NCBI RefSeq assembly: GCF_024124545.1
Contig: NZ_JAMXSF010000006.1
Span: forward strand, 1-64,000
Reading direction: 5' to 3'
Source: Pseudoalteromonas sp. XMcav2-N
GTDB taxonomy: Bacteria; Pseudomonadota; Gammaproteobacteria; Enterobacterales; Alteromonadaceae
Length of the DNA: 64,000 bases
The notes under the pieces were generated by a model. That model searched no databases. It was not told the DNA's origin and saw only the letters and a list, made by a program, of their open reading frames with translations. Shown one piece after another: positions 1-10,017 of this stretch. The translations under genes were made by a program, and so were the position numbers. Positions within the stretch are counted from its first letter, which is position 1, and the number at the start of each line of letters is the position of its first letter.

Positions 1-19
1 TTTTTTTAAGGAGCAACTC

Positions 20-1930
20 ATGGCAGAACACCAATCACGCGCACGTTTTTTTCAACAGCATCCCAAAGCCAGAGCACATGCCGCATTGGATGATGCAACC
101 AATCAGCAACTTAAGGTCACTCCGGGCCCCGTTACTCTGACCAAAAATAAATATCAGGGCAAAAAAGCCGTGATCATCGGTGCAGGCGTGTCCGGGCTAA
201 CGACTGCCTATGAGTTGTTAGCACAACAGTCGGGTATGGAGGTCACTGTGTTAGAAGCGCAAAGCCGCACAGGAGGTCGCTGTTTGAGCCTGCGTACAGG
301 GGACACGTTAATAGAAGATGTCGACAGCCAGTTATTTAATTCCAAACCGGGCCAGCCTCAGGTGGTCCGTTTTGACAGACCACAGGGTGACGCGGAACCT
401 TACCTGAATGCCGGTCCGGGGCGGATCCCCTCGAGCCATAAACGTCTGCTGTCATACCTCAAACAGTTCAGTGTAGATGTGGAAGTTTACGTGATGAACA
501 GTGAATCAAACCTGGTTCAGATGTCGGATAGTTTTGCGGGTCTGCCGCTGGTATACCGACGCCTTGACCATAATACGCGTGGCTGGCTGGCACAAATGGT
601 ATTTGAAAACGCTGAGCAGTTGATCAAGACCACAGAGTGTGGGGTCGGCGCGCAAGATGTGCAGCGCCGCGCTGAGCAGCTTAGGGAGCTTATGATCAGC
701 TTTGGAGAGCTAGTCCCGAGTGGCCCGAATATGGGCAAGTACGTGGTCACCGCCGGTCAGGATGGTATGGAGAATGGCCGCTCCCGGGCAGGTTATACTG
801 AACTGCCAGGTGTGGATGCCGGCACGATAGCTGAACCTTTGAGTTTTGATAGCTTGCTGGGCTCAGAGTTTTGGGATAAGACGCGTTTTTATCAGCCCGT
901 TGATTTTCTCTGGCAGGCAACGTTGTTTCAGCCGGTAGGGGGCATGGATCAGGTTCAGCATGCATTCGCGCAACAGGTCGCCGCACTCGGTGGTACCATA
1001 TTACTCAATAGTCCGGTCAAGCATATAGACTGGGACGCATCACGTCAGCAGTTTGCAATCTCTATTGCCAAAATAGGCACCCAAGATGTTGATGTTGTGT
1101 ATGCTGACTATTGCTTTAGCAATATGGCGATCCCTTTCTTAAAAGAAATACTGTCAGAGACGCTTCAGGATCCAAACAGCAAAGTGGGCCTCAATGGCGA
1201 GTTTAAGTCCGCACTACAGGCGGTATACCAGTCGCAGTTTATCGATGATCAAGGCGGTTATCAGGCTAAGTTTCTGGCCTGTACCACCAAAGTGGGCTGG
1301 CAGGCAGACCGTTACTTGTGGCAGGGTAGTCAGGTTCAGGAAGTTCATGATGATAGTGCTAATGTGGATGTCCTGAGCGTGCCAGATTCCGAAATTGGCG
1401 TGGTCCCCATTTTCGGTGGGATTTCATGGACAGACAATGATATTACTCAGATCTGGTATCCTTCAACGGCTTATCATGATCAAAAAGGCGTACTTACCGG
1501 GGCTTATAACTTCTCTGAAATTGCTTATGAGTGGGGTAAATTACCAGTTCAGGCGCGTCTGGACAAAGCACGTGAAGGTGCCAAGTTATTTGGTCACGCA
1601 TTTGGTGATGGTCTGGAGCATGGTCTGGCGATTGCCTGGCAAAACATGCCCTATATTAAAGGGGGCTGGGCCCAATGGCATGTCGTTGGTGATCAGGCTG
1701 TGCACCACTTTAACGTGTTGACGCAGGGGAGTTCAGTGACGACCTCTGAGGGAGCACAAACCCAGCCAAACTTCTTTATCGTGGGTGACCAGCTGTCGTC
1801 ATTACCGGGTTGGCAAGAGGGCGCTATTGCCGCGGCACTGAACGCGTTGAACCGCATGGAACGTCCGGATCTGGCCATTCCGCACCTGGCATGTCTGCCG
1901 GATACACGTCTTATGGTTGAAGGCGTTTAG
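20..1930 (+). CDS. FAD-dependent amine oxidase, L-amino-acid-oxidase-like
   Basis: A 636-residue flavoprotein that probably oxidises an L-amino acid to the imino/keto acid with release of H2O2 and ammonia. A dinucleotide-binding motif (VIIGAGVSGLTTAYELL, about residues 51-67) is followed by the amine-oxidase signature ending in GGRC, and by NAGPGRIPSSHKRLL near residue 131, typical of LAAO and tryptophan-2-monooxygenase-type enzymes. The C-terminal FAD-contact segment (GDQLSSLPGWQEGAIAAALN) is present near residue 595. No signal peptide is evident. An AAGGAG ribosome site lies just upstream of the ATG. Related Pseudoalteromonas enzymes act as antibacterial H2O2 producers; that role is inference here. 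The substrate cannot be read from the sequence. Confidence 0.85.
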   Translation: MAEHQSRARFFQQHPKARAHAALDDATNQQLKVTPGPVTLTKNKYQGKKAVIIGAGVSGLTTAYELLAQQSGMEVTVLEAQSRTGGRCLSLRTGDTLIEDVDSQLFNSKPGQPQVVRFDRPQGDAEPYLNAGPGRIPSSHKRLLSYLKQFSVDVEVYVMNSESNLVQMSDSFAGLPLVYRRLDHNTRGWLAQMVFENAEQLIKTTECGVGAQDVQRRAEQLRELMISFGELVPSGPNMGKYVVTAGQDGMENGRSRAGYTELPGVDAGTIAEPLSFDSLLGSEFWDKTRFYQPVDFLWQATLFQPVGGMDQVQHAFAQQVAALGGTILLNSPVKHIDWDASRQQFAISIAKIGTQDVDVVYADYCFSNMAIPFLKEILSETLQDPNSKVGLNGEFKSALQAVYQSQFIDDQGGYQAKFLACTTKVGWQADRYLWQGSQVQEVHDDSANVDVLSVPDSEIGVVPIFGGISWTDNDITQIWYPSTAYHDQKGVLTGAYNFSEIAYEWGKLPVQARLDKAREGAKLFGHAFGDGLEHGLAIAWQNMPYIKGGWAQWHVVGDQAVHHFNVLTQGSSVTTSEGAQTQPNFFIVGDQLSSLPGWQEGAIAAALNALNRMERPDLAIPHLACLPDTRLMVEGV

Positions 1931-1942
1931 CGGTATAAAAAG

Positions 1943-1971
1943 CAGAAGTGGCGCAACAGACGCCACTTCTG
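1943..1971 (+). terminator. Hairpin downstream of the amine oxidase gene
   Basis: A perfect 11-bp inverted repeat (CAGAAGTGGCG / CGCCACTTCTG) with a 7-nt loop lies 12 nt after the stop codon. It has no T-run, so it may be a weak terminator or a 3'-end stabiliser. The rest of the gap up to 2168 shows nothing else I can support. Confidence 0.55.
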
Positions 1972-2168
1972 GATCTATGTATTGTCAGCACTTCTGCTGA
2001 ATAAATGGTGTCTTGATGGGGAAATGTTGCTGCACCTAAGCAAAAGGCTGCTATTTTTATAGAAGACTTTGAATGCCGATGTGAATACATCAATTAACAC
2101 GTTAGATCAGACTGTTGCATTGAACTGATGTATGAATTGCGGACTGAATATCAAATGGAGATTTGACG

Positions 2169-2858
2169 ATGCGTTGTATCATCTTATGGTTTTTTCTGGC
2201 CCTGTTCATGACAGGCTGTAGCAGTACTCAAAAGACAACCCAGTCAGGGTTTTTACCTGATTATCAGCGTTTAGCACCCTCAGAGACATACCCTGATACA
2301 GCCCTGTACGTATCGGAGTTACTTAAAAGCGGTGCGCTGGAGAAGGTGCGTACCATTTACCTGCCTCACTTTGAAATTTGGCTGCAACTTGATGAACAAA
2401 GAAAAATGGCACTGAGTCCAAGACATTTAGCGAAATTAAGTGTCTATATGCAAAGCCAATTGCAGAAAAAGCTGTCGCCCTATTATCGGGTTGTGCTTGA
2501 GCAACCGCAGAGCCGCAATTCTGACGTACTGACAATTCGCGGTGCGTTTACCCAAATTGAGTTCACGGAAACAGCAATGGAAGTACGCGACTTTATTCCA
2601 ATCCGTCTGGTTTATAGTGCGGGAAAAAGTGCCTATCTGATGGCAACGGAGCAATCAGAAATTGTGACCTCAGTGTCTTTGGAAAGCATGTTTTACCTGG
2701 GAGAAAGCACAGAACCTGTGCTGATGATGTCTGCACATAAAGAGGTGGAGTCAGTTCTTAAGCAAAATGGCGAAGAAAATACACAGGCTGTTAAAGCGGT
2801 ACTCGATATCTGGATAGATAACTTCGTAACAGCAATCAGTAAATCAAAAATGATATAG
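2169..2858 (+). CDS. Outer-membrane-type lipoprotein, DUF3313-like
   Basis: A roughly 229-residue predicted lipoprotein. The start is a hydrophobic signal with a lipobox (LFMTGC), so Cys becomes residue 1 of the mature protein. The body resembles DUF3313 lipoproteins, with a 'leksGaLekvrtIylphfeI' type start and alternating beta strands. I prefer the ATG at 2169 over the in-frame TTG at 2163, because GGAG at about 2157-2160 is well spaced for it. The gene is followed 12 nt later by a lipoprotein RND adaptor gene and is probably co-transcribed, so it may be an accessory of that efflux system. No enzymatic motif is visible. Confidence 0.6.
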   Translation: MRCIILWFFLALFMTGCSSTQKTTQSGFLPDYQRLAPSETYPDTALYVSELLKSGALEKVRTIYLPHFEIWLQLDEQRKMALSPRHLAKLSVYMQSQLQKKLSPYYRVVLEQPQSRNSDVLTIRGAFTQIEFTETAMEVRDFIPIRLVYSAGKSAYLMATEQSEIVTSVSLESMFYLGESTEPVLMMSAHKEVESVLKQNGEENTQAVKAVLDIWIDNFVTAISKSKMI

Positions 2859-2870
2859 CGGTGATCACCT

Positions 2871-3938
2871 ATGATAAGAAAGCACACCTTCCTTTTAGTC
2901 GTTGCCATGACGACATACCTGTCCGCGTGTTCTGAACAACAGACCACGGCTGACAAAGCGCCACAATTGAGGCCAGTCAGAACCATTGAGCTCAGTGTTA
3001 ATAATTTCGGACCGTTACAGGAATTTCCGGCAGTGGTAGATGCAGCCAGCACGGCTGATTTATCGTTTAAAGTATCTGGTGAGCTAACCCTCCTGAATGT
3101 GAAACAAGGCCAGGAAGTCACCAAAGGAGATGTGATAGCGAAACTGGATGATACTGACTATAAATTGGCAGTGGAAGAAGCGCAGGCGTCATTTGAGAAA
3201 GCGGAAGCCGATTTTGAACGTGGTAAGCAGTTGATTGTAACAGGCACCATCAGTCAGTCTGACTATGACTTGCTGAAGTCGCAGTTTGCCAGTGCCAAAA
3301 CTAAGTTGGCCAATGCCAGGAACAACCTCGAGTATACACAGCTGAAGGCGTCTTTTTCGGGGATCGTGGCACGGACACATGTGGAGCAGTTTGAGGAAGT
3401 GCAGGCCAAACAAGTGGTGGCGACATTACAGGATATAGAGCACATCAATTTGAAGGTGAATGTGCCGGAAAGCCTGATGATCCATGTCAGTAAAGACACG
3501 CCAAAGCAGGTGTTTGCAGAGTTTGCTGCGATTGAGGGTAAACGCTTTGAACTGGAGTTTGTCGAGGTGAGTACACAAGCTGACGAGGTGACGAAAACCT
3601 ACGAAGTGACACTAGGGATGCTCCCTCCTCCTGGATACAATATTTTGCCGGGCATGACGGCAAAAGTGATGGCCAGCGCACCAAGCGAAGCGCGTTCTCG
3701 CCTGTATTTACCCTTATCTACAGTGTTGAAAGATGAACAAGGGCATTATGTCTGGACGGTATCATCGCTTGGTGAAGGAAAAGGCAAAATAAGTAAAACG
3801 CCAGTGCAGATCGGCGAAGTATCTTCGCTGGGCTTTCCGGTTATCTCCGGCGTCACTGCGGGTGCTCATGTGGTCACCGCTGGTATGAGCAAAGTGACGG
3901 ATCAGCAAGTCGTGAAATTCCAGGGAGGTCGTGAGTGA
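2871..3938 (+). CDS. RND efflux periplasmic adaptor (membrane fusion protein), lipoprotein
   Basis: A 355-residue HlyD/AcrA-family adaptor. It begins with a lipoprotein signal (LSAC lipobox near residue 20). The lipoyl/biotinyl half-motif (VSGELTLLNVKQGQEVTKGDVIAKLDD is its core region, residues 65-92) precedes a coiled-coil hairpin at about residues 95-145, then the second lipoyl half, the beta-barrel domain and the membrane-proximal domain. It links the inner-membrane pump to an outer membrane channel. It overlaps the pump gene by 4 bp (GTGA), indicating translational coupling. No TolC-type channel gene is adjacent, so a channel encoded elsewhere is expected. The substrate is unknown. Confidence 0.9.
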   Translation: MIRKHTFLLVVAMTTYLSACSEQQTTADKAPQLRPVRTIELSVNNFGPLQEFPAVVDAASTADLSFKVSGELTLLNVKQGQEVTKGDVIAKLDDTDYKLAVEEAQASFEKAEADFERGKQLIVTGTISQSDYDLLKSQFASAKTKLANARNNLEYTQLKASFSGIVARTHVEQFEEVQAKQVVATLQDIEHINLKVNVPESLMIHVSKDTPKQVFAEFAAIEGKRFELEFVEVSTQADEVTKTYEVTLGMLPPPGYNILPGMTAKVMASAPSEARSRLYLPLSTVLKDEQGHYVWTVSSLGEGKGKISKTPVQIGEVSSLGFPVISGVTAGAHVVTAGMSKVTDQQVVKFQGGRE

Positions 3939-6900
3939 ACATTACCCGTTTAGCGTTAGAAAATAATCGCACAACGTGGGTTCTGATTTTTGCCTTGGTC
4001 TTCTTTGGTGTAGTGGCGTTTAATAAAATGCCCAAAGATTACGACCCCGGATTCATCATCAGAACAGCCCAGGTTGTTACCTACTTTCCCGGCGCAAGCC
4101 CACAGCGAGTCGAAGAGCTGGTTACCGATAAAATTGAAAAGGTTGTGCAACAAATTCCAGAACTGGATTTTGTAAAAAGCACCTCGAAAACGGGTGTCTC
4201 GATCGTTAGCGTAAACATCAAAGAAAGCTATAAAGCAATGCGGCCAATCTGGGACAATCTGCGTCGTAAGATTGAAACCGTCGAAAACGATCTCCCCAGT
4301 GACGCGCAAAAGCCCATAGTGAATGACGAATTTGGCGATGTGTTTGGGGTTGTCATAGGACTGACCGCTGAGGGGTATTCCTATCGGGAAATGGAGGAAG
4401 TGGCTGAACAGGTCAGAGATGAACTGTTACGACTCCCTGAAGCAGCCAAAGTGGATATTTTTGGCGCCCAGGAACAGCGCGTCTTTATTGAATTTGAAAA
4501 TGCCAAACTGGCATCGCTGGGGATTTCGCCAGGGCAACTGAAAGATCAACTGGCAGCTCGTAATATTGTGAATCCGGGTGGCTCAATCTTTATTGACGAT
4601 GAAACACTGGCACTGGAGCCCAGCGGTAATTTTGAGTCGGTAGAGGACATTGCCGGTACCATTATTAATATCGCCGGCTCTGAGCAGGTCATTTTGCTCA
4701 GTGATATCGCCAGGGTGTATCGAGATTATGTCGATCCGGCCAAAGTGAAGGTACGGGTCGCAGACAGACAAGGTATGACCATTGCCATTTCAATGCGCCA
4801 TGGCGGTAATAACTTGCTATTGGGTGAGCAAGTACTCAACGCAATTCATTATCTGGAGTCTGTGTATCCGATAGGTGTCGACTTCGAGCTATTGTCTTTT
4901 TTACCGCGAGAAGTTGAGCAGAAAGTCGATGACTTTGTATCAAATCTTATCCAGGCGGTACTGGTAGTCACGATCGTGATGTTGTTCAGCTTAGGACTGA
5001 GAACCGGTTTGATTGTGGCCAGCTTGATCCCGATGAGTATGGTTTTCGGCATACTTGCTATGTCGTTTTTTGACATCAGCATAGATCAAATTTCTCTGGC
5101 GGCACTGATCATTGCGTTAGGAATGCTGGTGGACAACGGTATTGTGATGTCAGAAAGCATTATGGTACAGATGGAGCGAGGTAAGTCTGCCGTCGATGCC
5201 GCAGTCGACTCGGCTGAAGAGTTGAAAGTCCCTTTGCTGGTTTCTTCACTGACAACGGGGGCGGCATTTTTACCTATTTTTCTGGCGGAATCAGCCACAG
5301 GTGAGTACACCGCGTCTTTGTTTAAAGTGGTTACCATCACGCTACTGTGCTCCTGGTTGCTGGCAATGACCATGATCCCTATGCTCTGTGTGCTGTTTAC
5401 CCGAGTAAAATCTGAGGCAGCCAATTACGACAGCGGGGTGTACTTAACCTACAAGAAAATCCTGATGGGACTGATTAAGTATCGCTGGATGACAGTTGGT
5501 GGCTGTGTCCTGATGTTTTTCATTGCACTACAGGGCCTGCAGCTGGTGCCTAAGTTATTTTTCCCACCGTCTGATCGGGATTATTTTAAGGTTGAGCTGG
5601 AGCTGCCGATTGGCACGCGCCTGAGTGCAACAGAAGCTATGGTCAAAGACATGGAAGCGTTCTTACTTCGCGATCTCAAAGTGAATGAGAGCCGTGAAAA
5701 AGGGGTTACCAACTGGGTAAGTTACGTGGGTAATGGCGGGCCGAGGTTTTTGTTAACGCATACGCCAGAACCAACCAGCTCGAATTATGCTTTGATGATA
5801 GTCTCAACAACTTCTTATCGTCATATAGACGAACTTATGGAGAAGATAGAGACTTATGCCCTGCAACGACACCCCGATTTGCTTATCAAACAGCGCAAAA
5901 TCGAAAACGGCTCACCCATAGAAAACCCGGTTGAAGTGAGGCTGTCAGGTAATGACATTCATGTTCTGACAGGGCTGGTGAATGAGCTGAAAACGCAGAT
6001 GCGTAACACTGAGGGGTTAAAGGCTGTGAGTGATGACTGGGGATTACCCATTAAAAAGCTGCAGATTAAAATTAATCAGACTCGTGCCCGGCGCGCTGGC
6101 GTATCCAGTAAGGATATTGCCAGTTCATTGCAAACCGGGCTCAGTGGGCTGGAGTTAACGCGATATCGCGAGGGAGATGAACTTATTCCGGTGACACTGC
6201 GCTCTGTGGCTGCTGACAGACAGGACATTGGCAAACTTGAAGCCATGGTCGTTTATTCCCAGGCATCGGGTAAGTCAGTGCCACTTAAGCAGGTTGCAGA
6301 TATCGAAGTGGTATGGGAAAACGCACAAATCCTCAGGCGTGACCGCCTCAAGTCTGTGACTGTGGGCGCTCAGCTGGACGGAATCACCGCAGACGAGGGC
6401 TTTTCTAAGTTGATCCCCTGGTTGAATGAGCAGCAAAAAACCTGGCCATTTGGCTACAGCTATGAACTGGGGGGGGAAGCAGAGTCGTCAGGTAAGGCAA
6501 ACCAGTCCATTGCAGAGAAAATGCCTATTGCAGTATTTATCATAGTTATCCTGCTGGTTGGTCAGTTTAATTCGTTACGTAAGTCGGCCATAGTATTGAC
6601 GACCGTACCGCTTGGCTTTATCGGAGTGGTTGCCGGACTACTGGTAGGGCAATCTTTCTTTGGCTTTATGACCCTGCTTGGGATCATCTCTTTGGCAGGC
6701 ATAGTGATCAACAATGCAATTGTGTTACTGGAGCGAATTAAGTATGAGTTAGATCAGGGCGGCGAACCGGTACTGGCCATTATTCAGGCTGCGCAACAGC
6801 GGATGCGGCCAATTCTGTTGACCACTGCAACCACCGTATTGGGTTTAGTACCACTGTATCTGGGGGGCGGCGAAATGTGGGAGCCGATGGCACTGGCGAT

Positions 6901-6991
6901 TATGGGCGGCCTGCTGTTTTCAACTATACTGACATTAGGTGTTGTGCCCGTTTTATATGCGTTGCTGTACCGTATTTCGGTGAAGGCGTAG
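3935..6991 (+). CDS. RND-family multidrug efflux permease (AcrB-like)
   Basis: A 1018-residue inner-membrane pump, close to the usual length of HAE-type RND permeases. One transmembrane helix at residues 12-28 is followed by a large periplasmic porter domain, a helix block at about 335-500, a second periplasmic domain, and a helix block at about 860-1015. The conserved helix-4 segment (ALIIALGMLVDNGIVMSESI, about residues 389-408) carries the proton-relay aspartate. GTG is the start codon, overlapping the adaptor gene's stop. It belongs to the group of RND pumps paired with lipoprotein adaptors. It exports drugs, dyes or detergents using proton influx; specificity cannot be inferred. Confidence 0.93.
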   Translation: MNITRLALENNRTTWVLIFALVFFGVVAFNKMPKDYDPGFIIRTAQVVTYFPGASPQRVEELVTDKIEKVVQQIPELDFVKSTSKTGVSIVSVNIKESYKAMRPIWDNLRRKIETVENDLPSDAQKPIVNDEFGDVFGVVIGLTAEGYSYREMEEVAEQVRDELLRLPEAAKVDIFGAQEQRVFIEFENAKLASLGISPGQLKDQLAARNIVNPGGSIFIDDETLALEPSGNFESVEDIAGTIINIAGSEQVILLSDIARVYRDYVDPAKVKVRVADRQGMTIAISMRHGGNNLLLGEQVLNAIHYLESVYPIGVDFELLSFLPREVEQKVDDFVSNLIQAVLVVTIVMLFSLGLRTGLIVASLIPMSMVFGILAMSFFDISIDQISLAALIIALGMLVDNGIVMSESIMVQMERGKSAVDAAVDSAEELKVPLLVSSLTTGAAFLPIFLAESATGEYTASLFKVVTITLLCSWLLAMTMIPMLCVLFTRVKSEAANYDSGVYLTYKKILMGLIKYRWMTVGGCVLMFFIALQGLQLVPKLFFPPSDRDYFKVELELPIGTRLSATEAMVKDMEAFLLRDLKVNESREKGVTNWVSYVGNGGPRFLLTHTPEPTSSNYALMIVSTTSYRHIDELMEKIETYALQRHPDLLIKQRKIENGSPIENPVEVRLSGNDIHVLTGLVNELKTQMRNTEGLKAVSDDWGLPIKKLQIKINQTRARRAGVSSKDIASSLQTGLSGLELTRYREGDELIPVTLRSVAADRQDIGKLEAMVVYSQASGKSVPLKQVADIEVVWENAQILRRDRLKSVTVGAQLDGITADEGFSKLIPWLNEQQKTWPFGYSYELGGEAESSGKANQSIAEKMPIAVFIIVILLVGQFNSLRKSAIVLTTVPLGFIGVVAGLLVGQSFFGFMTLLGIISLAGIVINNAIVLLERIKYELDQGGEPVLAIIQAAQQRMRPILLTTATTVLGLVPLYLGGGEMWEPMALAIMGGLLFSTILTLGVVPVLYALLYRISVKA

Positions 6992-7002
6992 CATGGGCCG
7001 TC

Positions 7003-7036
7003 GATACCAATCTGCTAAAGTCAGTGGATTGGTATC
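7003..7036. repeat. Short palindromic repeat with ATACCAAT ends
   Basis: A perfect 10-bp inverted repeat (GATACCAATC / GATTGGTATC) with a 14-nt loop lies 11 nt after the pump gene stop. The arms match the ends of the MITE-like element at 41809-41970 (ATACCAATTT). It could be a minimal unit of that family or a transcription-end hairpin; there is no T-run. Confidence 0.6.
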
Positions 7037-7155
7037 AATTTGTCGTCAAATGTTACCTTTCATTGCGCGTTCAGCAAAAAATGCAGATGATTAAACAGTG
7101 AATGCGGCTTGGTTAATGTGACCGCAGATGGGTGAGCAACCATGAGGAGAAGACC

Positions 7156-7641
7156 ATGAAATATCTATATGCAATCACGCTGGTTTGCCTGAGTCCTCTG
7201 ACTACACTGGCTGGTGAAACAAATGTCACCTGGCGGGATTTTAAAGAGTATCGTGATGTGGTGCCAGCCAATGAGAGCAAAGCGGGTTATCACAAGCGGA
7301 TCGCCTCTCAATTTGAGAAACACCTTGGCAAGTTGATGACGGATGCGCCGCAGGGTTACCAACTTGATATTACTTTTGATGATATTGACTTAGCTGGCGA
7401 TGTACGTTTTAACATGCATGATATTCGCATTGTTAAGCCGATTTTCTTTCCACGCCTGAAAATCAGTTACACACTGACCGATAACACAGGTGCTGTGGTC
7501 GCGCAGGCTGAGGAAATGGTGCTTAAAGACCTGTCGTTTATGGATCGGGTAAGAACCGGGCGAGACAGTGAATTTTACTATGATAAGCGGCTGTTAAGCA
7601 CTTGGTACAAAGAAAAAATCGCAGACAAATTGAAGGGGTAA
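7156..7641 (+). CDS. DUF3016 periplasmic protein
   Basis: A 161-residue protein with a cleavable signal peptide (MKYLYAITLVCLSPLTTLAG). The mature part reads 'VTWRDFKEYRDVVPA...' and 'GYQLDITFDDIDLAGDV', the layout of DUF3016 proteins, which are common in Alteromonadales and have no known function. The ATG at 7156 is chosen because AGGAGAAG sits directly upstream and gives a proper signal peptide; an upstream in-frame start would extend it by 8 residues. It is a single-gene unit between the RND operon and a small gene on the opposite strand. Confidence 0.7.
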   Translation: MKYLYAITLVCLSPLTTLAGETNVTWRDFKEYRDVVPANESKAGYHKRIASQFEKHLGKLMTDAPQGYQLDITFDDIDLAGDVRFNMHDIRIVKPIFFPRLKISYTLTDNTGAVVAQAEEMVLKDLSFMDRVRTGRDSEFYYDKRLLSTWYKEKIADKLKG

Positions 7642-7705
7642 TTCTGAGTCATGGATTAGGGCATTTTGCCGGGTTAGCTGACCCGGCTGTGTTTGATGGC
7701 GCGCA

Positions 7706-7999
7706 CTACTTAAATGTTGCCAATAGCTGAATTAGCTGTTGGAGTTTAAAAACCGCTTTTTTAAGTTGCGCTTCGTCTAATTGCTCTGACTGGCTGAGTG
7801 CTTCGACATCAGCGGCAACATCCAGCACGTAAGGCTTGAAGCGCTTGGCAGCAAAATCAAAACCGGCGTCTTCGGCAAATAATGCCTGGAATTTTCCGTG
7901 ACCTTGTTGCTGTAGTTCGTCTAATTTTTTATCGGCATCAAGTGCTTGACGGTAAACAAGTTTTAGATTTTCATTCAGCTTTTCGATAACGGTCTGCAT
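7706..7999 (-). CDS. Small conserved hypothetical helical protein
   Basis: A 97-residue, mostly alpha-helical cytoplasmic protein without signal or membrane segment. Heptad-like stretches occur at both ends, around a central FAAKRFKPYVLDVAADVEAL region. I do not recognise a named family with certainty; there is a faint resemblance to PriC-like primosomal proteins, too weak to name it. It is divergent from the small motility-type gene at 8072, with about 70 bp between the starts, so the two may share a promoter region. Confidence 0.5.
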   Translation of the reverse strand: MQTVIEKLNENLKLVYRQALDADKKLDELQQQGHGKFQALFAEDAGFDFAAKRFKPYVLDVAADVEALSQSEQLDEAQLKKAVFKLQQLIQLLATFK

Positions 8000-8071
8000 A
8001 TTTTTCCTAAAGACTTATGTGAACTGGCCGATATTGTACTTGGATCCATCAATCTTGTCAGGTATAAGCTT

Positions 8072-8269
8072 ATGAATATATCCGGAAGTAACCTACCTGC
8101 TATGTCTGGGACGGGGCAAAGTGGCGAAGTAATGAGCGCACAACTAGCCAAAAAACAGCAAAAAGCAGATGGACAAGCCGCCCTGGCCTTAATTGAGTCT
8201 GCTGGAAATTCAGCTCCAGCAAAATCAACTACGGCCACCATGGGCAATAATATCAACGTCTACGTGTAG
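8072..8269 (+). CDS. Small YjfB-type putative motility protein
   Basis: A 65-residue protein starting MNISG and containing 'EVMSAQLAKKQQKADGQAALALIES', followed by a short Pro/Ala-rich tail ending GNNINVYV. This is the layout of the YjfB family (putative motility protein), small proteins found in flagellated bacteria whose biochemical role is not established. The ATG at 8072 is preceded by a weak ribosome site. It stands alone, with epmB convergent downstream. Confidence 0.6.
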   Translation: MNISGSNLPAMSGTGQSGEVMSAQLAKKQQKADGQAALALIESAGNSAPAKSTTATMGNNINVYV

Positions 8270-8323
8270 GCATTGATATGCTGTGCCTAACCTGAATTCG
8301 CAAACCTTTGCTTGCGTGTGGTA

Positions 8324-9343
8324 TCAGGTCGGGCTCAGTCCCAAATCAATCGGCGTCTTACTAGGTTGGCCGCCGATTTCTCTTACCAGCTTGGGGACCA
8401 AAAAGCCTGGTAACGCATCCAGTAATCCATGCATCAGCGTAATGGCCTCTTGTTCCGTGACGTCAAAATGACTCGCTCCTTCTACTTTATCCAATAAGTG
8501 CAGGTAGTAAGGGATTATGTCCGCGTCAAACAAGGCTTCGCTCAGTGCTTGTTGAGCAATCAGGCTGTCATTAATCCCTTTGAGTAATACCGCCTGATTT
8601 AACAGCATAACGCCGGCTCGTTTGAGCTTTTGCATTGCTACGGAAAAGTGTACATCGATTTCATTGGCATGATTAATATGGTTTACCAGAACGGGCTTCA
8701 GGCGACTATGACTCAGTATATCGCATAAGCTGTCTGTGATTCTGGCTGGGATCACCACAGGTAAGCGTGTGTGTACTCTAAGGCGCCTGAGGTGTGGAAT
8801 GGCTTCGAGGTGCTCAAGCAGCCAGGCAAGCATGTCGTCCTTGGCCATCAGCGGATCTCCGCCACTCAGAATGACCTCATTAATCTCGGGATGCGCCTTC
8901 AGGTAGTCGAAGACTGTGTGTAAAGTACGCTTATTGAGTTGATTATCCTGGTAGGGAAAGTGTCGACGAAAACAATAGCGGCAGTTAACAGCGCAGCCGG
9001 TTTTAAGCATCAACAACACTCTGGAACGGTATTTATGTAGCAAGCCAGGCAGTGCTGCCTGTTGTTCGTCGAGGGGATCTTTGTTAAATCCGGTTTTAGC
9101 CAAGAATTCCTGGTGCTGAGGCAGCACCTGCAGCAACAGTGGATCCTGAGCATCCCCATAGCGCATTTTTGCAATGAATGGACGTGGAACCCTAAGTGGA
9201 AACAAGCGCTTAGCGGCTAAATCCTGTTCGCTGAAGTGGCCCTCCAGACCAACCAGTTTGAGCAGTTCATCGGCACTGGTGACGACATTCGCCAATTCTT
9301 TTTGCCAGTTAGTATGCAAATTTACTTCATTTATTTGTATCAT
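8324..9343 (-). CDS. epmB: EF-P beta-lysylation protein EpmB (radical SAM lysine 2,3-aminomutase-like)
   Basis: A 339-residue radical SAM, PLP-dependent enzyme that converts (S)-alpha-lysine to (R)-beta-lysine for attachment to elongation factor P. The cluster-binding motif [13 protein letters not shown] (CxxxCxxC) lies near residue 118, and the GGDPL motif near residue 162. It is shorter than clostridial lysine 2,3-aminomutase, as is usual for EpmB. It is divergent from efp with a 41-bp gap, and epmA follows efp, so the full substrate/modifier set is gathered here. Confidence 0.93.
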   Translation of the reverse strand: MIQINEVNLHTNWQKELANVVTSADELLKLVGLEGHFSEQDLAAKRLFPLRVPRPFIAKMRYGDAQDPLLLQVLPQHQEFLAKTGFNKDPLDEQQAALPGLLHKYRSRVLLMLKTGCAVNCRYCFRRHFPYQDNQLNKRTLHTVFDYLKAHPEINEVILSGGDPLMAKDDMLAWLLEHLEAIPHLRRLRVHTRLPVVIPARITDSLCDILSHSRLKPVLVNHINHANEIDVHFSVAMQKLKRAGVMLLNQAVLLKGINDSLIAQQALSEALFDADIIPYYLHLLDKVEGASHFDVTEQEAITLMHGLLDALPGFLVPKLVREIGGQPSKTPIDLGLSPT

Positions 9344-9384
9344 TAGCGGGTTTATTACTCGAAATACAAAGATTAGAGGATACG

Positions 9385-9951
9385 ATGGCGAATTATAGCA
9401 CCAACGAATTCAAGGGCGGCCTAAAAATTATGATCGATGGAGAGCCTTGCTCCATCCTGGAAAATGAAGTGGTCAAGCCCGGCAAGGGCCAGGCGTTTAA
9501 CCGCGTTAAGATCCGTAAGCTGATCTCAGGTAAAGTTTTAGAGAAAACTTTTAAGTCTGGCGAATCGGTTGAAGGTGCGGACGTCATGGACACAGATCTG
9601 GCTTATCTGTATACAGATGGCGAGTTCTGGCACTTTATGAACAATGAGACCTTCGAGCAGATCGCTGCCGATGAAAAAGCATTGGGCGACAGCGTGAAGT
9701 GGCTGGTTGAAAACGATGTATGTACCATCACACTGTGGAATGGTAACCCAATCGCTGTGACACCACCTAACTTCGTAGAACTGGAGATCACTGAAACAGA
9801 TCCTGGTTTGAAAGGTGACACTGCGGGTACTGGTGGTAAGCCTGCGACTTTGAGCACAGGAGCCGTTGTACGTGTTCCTCTGTTTGTGCAAATTGGCGAA
9901 GTGATCAAAGTCGATACGCGCAGCGGTGAATACGTCAGCCGGGTTAAGTAA
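9385..9951 (+). CDS. efp: Elongation factor P
   Basis: A 188-residue translation factor that relieves ribosome stalling at polyproline stretches. The three beta-barrel domains are intact. The modification loop reads KPGKGQA, with Lys34 as the beta-lysylation site, matching the adjacent EpmA and EpmB genes. The C-terminal signature near residues 150-188 ([20 protein letters not shown]) is complete. The ATG is preceded by AGAGGA. A strong terminator follows at 10018. Confidence 0.97.
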   Translation: MANYSTNEFKGGLKIMIDGEPCSILENEVVKPGKGQAFNRVKIRKLISGKVLEKTFKSGESVEGADVMDTDLAYLYTDGEFWHFMNNETFEQIAADEKALGDSVKWLVENDVCTITLWNGNPIAVTPPNFVELEITETDPGLKGDTAGTGGKPATLSTGAVVRVPLFVQIGEVIKVDTRSGEYVSRVK

Positions 9952-10017
9952 CCCAACCCGCTTTACAATCAGTTTGCCCAAGTATTAGGTGAACTGCTAA
10001 AGCACATAGTTAAACGG

